From the NCBI GenBank assembly GCA_021851625.1, contig JAJZCX010000046.1, positions 1-8,700 on the forward strand: a DNA stretch of 8,700 bases, in the 5' to 3' direction. Below, piece after piece: positions 5,531 to 8,700 of the stretch; position 1 is the first letter of the stretch, and each line of letters begins with the position of its first letter. The stretch comes from Acidobacteriota bacterium (GTDB lineage: Bacteria; Acidobacteriota; Terriglobia; Terriglobales; Acidobacteriaceae). The notes below the pieces were generated by a model. It saw only the letters and a program-made list of their open reading frames with translations. It searched no databases and had not been told where the DNA came from. The translations under genes and the position numbers were made by a program.

Positions 5531-7228
5531 ATGCTGCTCGAATTACGCGCGGAAAATTACGTGGTGGTCGATCAGGCGCACGCTGCCTTTGGCCCAGGCT
5601 TGAATTTGCTGACCGGCGAGACCGGCGCGGGCAAGTCGATCTTGATTGATGCGCTGGCGCTGCTGCTGGGCGAAAAGGCATCGGCGGACGTGGTGCGCCA
5701 CGGTGCGGACAAGGCGGTGCTGACGGCGGTCTTTGAAGCCACGCCCGGAGCACTGGCCGTGCTGGAGTCGAACGGCATTGACGCGACAGAAGACGGCCAC
5801 AGTGATGGCATCATTTTGAGGCGCGAGATTCTGGCCAACGGCAAGGGGCGCGTCTTTGTGAACAACCAGCCGGCCACGGTGGGTGCCTTGCGCGCGCTAG
5901 CACCGGAGTTGGCGCTAGTGCACGCGCAGAGCGACTCCCTGCGTGCCTTTGACGCTGCACAACAGCGCACGCTGCTCGACCGCAGCGCGGGCATCCAGAC
6001 CGAGGCCGTGGCCGCTGCCTATGCCGATTGGTCGCAGATACGCGGCAGGCTGTACGCGCTGGAGCATGAGGAGCAGGATCGGCTGCGCATGGCCGACTTG
6101 TGGAGCTTTCAGAAGCGCGAAATTGACCAGGCGCAACCGGTGCCGGGTGAAGATGCCACGCTGGAAGCCGAGAAGCTGTTGCTGGCCAACGCGGAGAAGA
6201 TTTATACCGCGGCGATGAGTGCGCACGACGTGCTGTATGAGTCGGCCACATCGGCGGAGACGGCTCTGCGCGCGGGTTTGAAGTACATCGAGGAACTGGC
6301 CCGGTATGACGCGCGTTGGGAGGAGTGCGTGCAGCAGTTGGCCGCCGCGCGCGCCACGGTGAGCGATTTGGGCGTGCAGGCGCGCGACTTTGCCGAGCGC
6401 ACGCAGGCTTCGCCAGAGCGGCTGGCCGAGATTGAAGATCGGCTGGCGCTGCTGGACCGGCTGAAGCGCAAGTATGGCGCGACGCTGGAGGCGATTCTTG
6501 CCTATGGCGAAGAGGTGAGCGGCAAGCTGGACGAGATTGAAAACCGCGATCAGATTTTGGTGGAACTGCGCGCGCAACTGGCTCAGGCAGCGGAGCGGTA
6601 TCGCGCAGCGGCGCAGGCTCTGACGCAGCAGCGCACGGCGGCGGCTACGCAACTGGCCAAACGCGCAGAGGCCGAGATCAACGACCTGGCCATGAAGGCG
6701 CGCTTTGCCATTGCCGTGACGCCGGATGCTGAGGAGTCTGAGTGGACGGCGCACGGCTGGGATGCGGTTGAGTGCCGCATTGCCACCAACGCGGGCGAGC
6801 CGTTGCAGCCGCTGGACCAAATCGCATCGGGCGGAGAAATGTCGCGCGTGCTGCTGGCGTTGAAGGTAAGCGTGGAGGAGAGCGCCACCGGCAAAGGCAA
6901 AAAGAGGACGCAGTTGCCGCGTACGCTCATCTTTGACGAGATCGACATTGGCATCGGGGGCCGCGCGGCAGAGGCCGTCGGACGCAAGCTAAAGACGCTG
7001 GCGCGTGCGCAGCAGGTGCTCTGCATTACCCACTTGCCACAGATCGCCGCCTTTGCAGATCAGCATTTTTTGATCGAGAAAAAAGAGCGCTCCGGGCGCA
7101 CGCACACTTCAATTCGGCAGTTGGATGAGGCCGAGCGCAAGCAGGAAGTGGCCCGCATGTTGAGCGGTGCCAAACTGACAGAAACCTCCCTGCAACACGC
7201 CGAGCAACTGCTCTCCTCCAGCCGGTAA
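5531..7228 (+). CDS. recN: RecN, SMC-like DNA double-strand-break repair ATPase
   Basis: Cytoplasmic ATPase of the SMC/Rad50 class that acts early in recombinational repair of double-strand breaks. From the ATG at 5531 it has 565 residues, the normal RecN length (about 550-560). N-terminal head: LRAENYVVVDQ, Walker A GETGAGKS at 29-36, and RGHGADKAVLTAVFE-like strands after it. Residues about 155-375 are mostly helical and charged, the coiled-coil arms. C-terminal head: TNAGEPLQPLDQIASGGEMS with the ABC signature at 433-439, Walker B TLIFDEIDIGIGG at 465-477, and the H-loop ITHLPQIAAFAD from 499. Start choice: purine-rich GGGAGGGTGGGGA lies just upstream; an ATG at 5459 would add 24 residues lacking RecN character. 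The usual HGQHxHQ-like motif after the first head appears here as VHAQSDSL (130-137). It is divergent from tolQ and convergent with the methyltransferase gene, which ends 50 bp away. Confidence 0.96.
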   Translation: MLLELRAENYVVVDQAHAAFGPGLNLLTGETGAGKSILIDALALLLGEKASADVVRHGADKAVLTAVFEATPGALAVLESNGIDATEDGHSDGIILRREILANGKGRVFVNNQPATVGALRALAPELALVHAQSDSLRAFDAAQQRTLLDRSAGIQTEAVAAAYADWSQIRGRLYALEHEEQDRLRMADLWSFQKREIDQAQPVPGEDATLEAEKLLLANAEKIYTAAMSAHDVLYESATSAETALRAGLKYIEELARYDARWEECVQQLAAARATVSDLGVQARDFAERTQASPERLAEIEDRLALLDRLKRKYGATLEAILAYGEEVSGKLDEIENRDQILVELRAQLAQAAERYRAAAQALTQQRTAAATQLAKRAEAEINDLAMKARFAIAVTPDAEESEWTAHGWDAVECRIATNAGEPLQPLDQIASGGEMSRVLLALKVSVEESATGKGKKRTQLPRTLIFDEIDIGIGGRAAEAVGRKLKTLARAQQVLCITHLPQIAAFADQHFLIEKKERSGRTHTSIRQLDEAERKQEVARMLSGAKLTETSLQHAEQLLSSSR

Positions 7229-7278
7229 GGTGGAGTAGGTTGAGGCAGGTGGCAGTGGGAGTAACATACGAAAATATC

Positions 7279-8700
7279 TTAGGATGTGAGAAAGAGTGAT
7301 CCCTGCTTCTCAATACCAACGTACCCTTCGAGGGTATCCAGAATTTTACATGCTGGAATGCGTCCAAGCTCCTTCGGTTCGACCTTATGTAAGCCTCCGC
7401 CATACACTCTGCCTTCTGATTGGATATGTGAAGGCGTGATGAGTTGTAATGCATTGAATATTAGCTTTTCCATTTCAGGATGATTATTGAGCGCGGTTAA
7501 CAAGGGACCTTTTGGGTAGAGCATGAGGTAGACATTATGGGCGGTTGCCTGTGAACGATTCCAAATAAAACGGAACGGATGCTTGCCATTGCGGACGCGT
7601 CCCATGTAAGTGCATAAAAACGGTGCTGGTGGACGCAACTCTTGCGAATACCACGGAGCGCGATGGCTAACAATGTATGACCTAGTTATCTCTTCCTCGT
7701 GTCCTCTCTGGATATACTCGTGGAAACGGGGCCAAAGGGTCTTTATGGTTTCCTCTGACACACTGCAATCAAGCAAGTAAATACGCGGCGTTATTACTGG
7801 ATCACCATTAGGATGCGCGTCGATAATATTGGCCGATATATGGCGCGGTCCTGGCAAAATTGGCCTTAGGAATTGCTTTGGGATTTCCCATGTTTCGATT
7901 TGTTCTGCGTTCAAGATAAAAAAACGGTTTGAGCCAGTAGCAATGCCACGTTTAATGAAAAAAAGGTCACTTAGCGTTAGCTCGCACTTAGTTTCAACCT
8001 TCGTTTGTTCGGGAAAGCGCGTCCACTTTTGGGAGGCGCGGAGCGTGTCTATTGGGACAAGGGTCTTCTGCCTTGGGCGCTCAATTTTCCCAGAAAATGA
8101 GAATAAAGCATGGTGCCCAGCGGGCGGAGACACCTTACGGAAGACCACAACCGCTGAAGATACGAGTGCATCTGGGAATTGAACTTCGGTTGGACAGAAA
8201 CGGTGGATGTGTAGTAGCGTCACGTGCTCGGTGAGGTATCGGCGAATGATTGCGCCGTAATTAACATCCATAAATTCAGAGGGTATGAGCCATATGGCGA
8301 GTCCATTCTCCTCCATCCAGTCATGACACAGAAGCAAAAAGTAACAATAAAGCCCAGCGAGGCCGCTAGTTTTTAACAGCAATGAGTGCGCGATCTTGTT
8401 TTTTAAGCGCTCCTTTTCACGGATGCTCAAATGATGATGCCGTACATAAGGAGGATTGGTGAGTACCAGATTGAAGCGCTGCTCAGGCGGCTCCTGCTTG
8501 GTGAAGTCTCCCCGAATGATCTGAAGACTGCTGTTGCCCCAGAGTTTCTCGGCTGTTTCTGCAAAGAGAGGATCCAGCTCGACGCCGACAGCGGCATCAA
8601 TCGCCTGCCCGGAAACGGCCTGGGAAAGCGCGGAAAAGAAGGCCCCGGTACCGATGGCAGGATCAAGGAACCTGATCGGGACCTCCCCTAGGATATGCTG
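7279..8700 (-). CDS. Eco57I/TaqI-like N6-adenine DNA methyltransferase (5' end missing)
   Basis: Transfers a methyl group from S-adenosylmethionine to adenine N6 in a specific DNA site, normally to protect DNA in a type II restriction-modification system. The frame is open from the right edge to the TAA at 7279, giving 473 visible residues; an N-terminal part is missing. SAM-binding motif I, LDPAIGTGAF, lies at visible residues 12-21 (8638-8664 region), an acidic motif II-like VGVELDP follows, and the catalytic motif IV NPPYV is at 82-86 (NPPY at 8446-8457). A target-recognition part follows, with FFIKRGIATGSNRFF near 247-261 as in TaqI-like specificity domains, and a conserved-looking end GGGLHKVEPKELGRIP (about 434-449). 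Base composition is clearly lower in GC than recN and tol, suggesting transfer. No nuclease follows it, since recN is adjacent, so a partner would lie beyond 8700; it may also be an orphan. A TTG at 8430 is not the start because motifs I and IV lie before it. Confidence 0.88.
   Translation of the reverse strand, partial: QHILGEVPIRFLDPAIGTGAFFSALSQAVSGQAIDAAVGVELDPLFAETAEKLWGNSSLQIIRGDFTKQEPPEQRFNLVLTNPPYVRHHHLSIREKERLKNKIAHSLLLKTSGLAGLYCYFLLLCHDWMEENGLAIWLIPSEFMDVNYGAIIRRYLTEHVTLLHIHRFCPTEVQFPDALVSSAVVVFRKVSPPAGHHALFSFSGKIERPRQKTLVPIDTLRASQKWTRFPEQTKVETKCELTLSDLFFIKRGIATGSNRFFILNAEQIETWEIPKQFLRPILPGPRHISANIIDAHPNGDPVITPRIYLLDCSVSEETIKTLWPRFHEYIQRGHEEEITRSYIVSHRAPWYSQELRPPAPFLCTYMGRVRNGKHPFRFIWNRSQATAHNVYLMLYPKGPLLTALNNHPEMEKLIFNALQLITPSHIQSEGRVYGGGLHKVEPKELGRIPACKILDTLEGYVGIEKQGSLFLTS

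Noticed and set aside
5915..6820. Minus-strand open frame of 301 codons opposite recN
   Set aside because: Shadow of the RecN coiled-coil region; Arg/Leu/Gln-rich with no recognisable motif.
7279..8430. A free-standing 383-residue gene starting at TTG 8430
   Set aside because: The same frame continues upstream without a stop to 8700 and includes methyltransferase motifs I and IV, so 8430 is an internal codon.
1..8700. CRISPR array, tRNA, rRNA or insertion sequence
   Set aside because: No regularly spaced repeats, tRNA-like cloverleaf, rRNA-like sequence, transposase frame or terminal inverted repeats were seen.

Overview
The window is a piece of a Gram-negative chromosome carrying a complete Tol-Pal (cell-envelope energisation) locus on the minus strand, a divergent recN on the plus strand, and a DNA adenine methyltransferase gene that converges on recN and is cut by the right edge. 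GC-rich coding, the Pal architecture (lipobox, polyproline, Ig-like domain, OmpA domain), and a short TonB-like protein in the TolA position suggest an Acidobacteriota-type organism. This assignment is an inference from gene character, not a database match.

Layout, read leftwards from 5368 in the direction of transcription: tolQ (5368-4538), tolR (4554-4129, overlapping tolQ), a TonB/TolA-family transducer (4102-3308), an internal promoter candidate (about 3277-3249), tolB (3166-1802), pal (1740-991), a strong 12-bp hairpin (974-940), and cpoB/ybgF (869 to the left edge, 3' end missing). The order tolQ-R-A-B-pal-cpoB matches the classical proteobacterial operon. TolQ and TolR form the proton-driven inner-membrane motor, the TonB-like protein spans the periplasm, TolB and Pal link to the outer membrane and peptidoglycan, and CpoB is the periplasmic partner that coordinates the system with wall synthesis. 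Together they pull the outer membrane inward during division and maintain envelope integrity.

The 162-bp gap 5369-5530 separates tolQ from recN and holds a candidate promoter in each direction. The tolQ promoter sits so close to its ATG that the mRNA may be leaderless. recN (5531-7228) encodes an SMC-like double-strand-break repair ATPase with all its nucleotide-binding motifs.

From about 7260 to the right edge the base composition drops clearly (for example about 35% GC at 7441-7500 against about 73% at 6301-6360). This stretch is one open frame for an Eco57I/TaqI-like N6-adenine methyltransferase, complete at its C-terminus and open at 8700. It looks like an acquired restriction-modification or orphan methylase gene placed after recN. 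Any partner nuclease would have to lie beyond the right edge. Apart from these points the window is a conventional housekeeping locus; I do not see a clearly undescribed system inside it.
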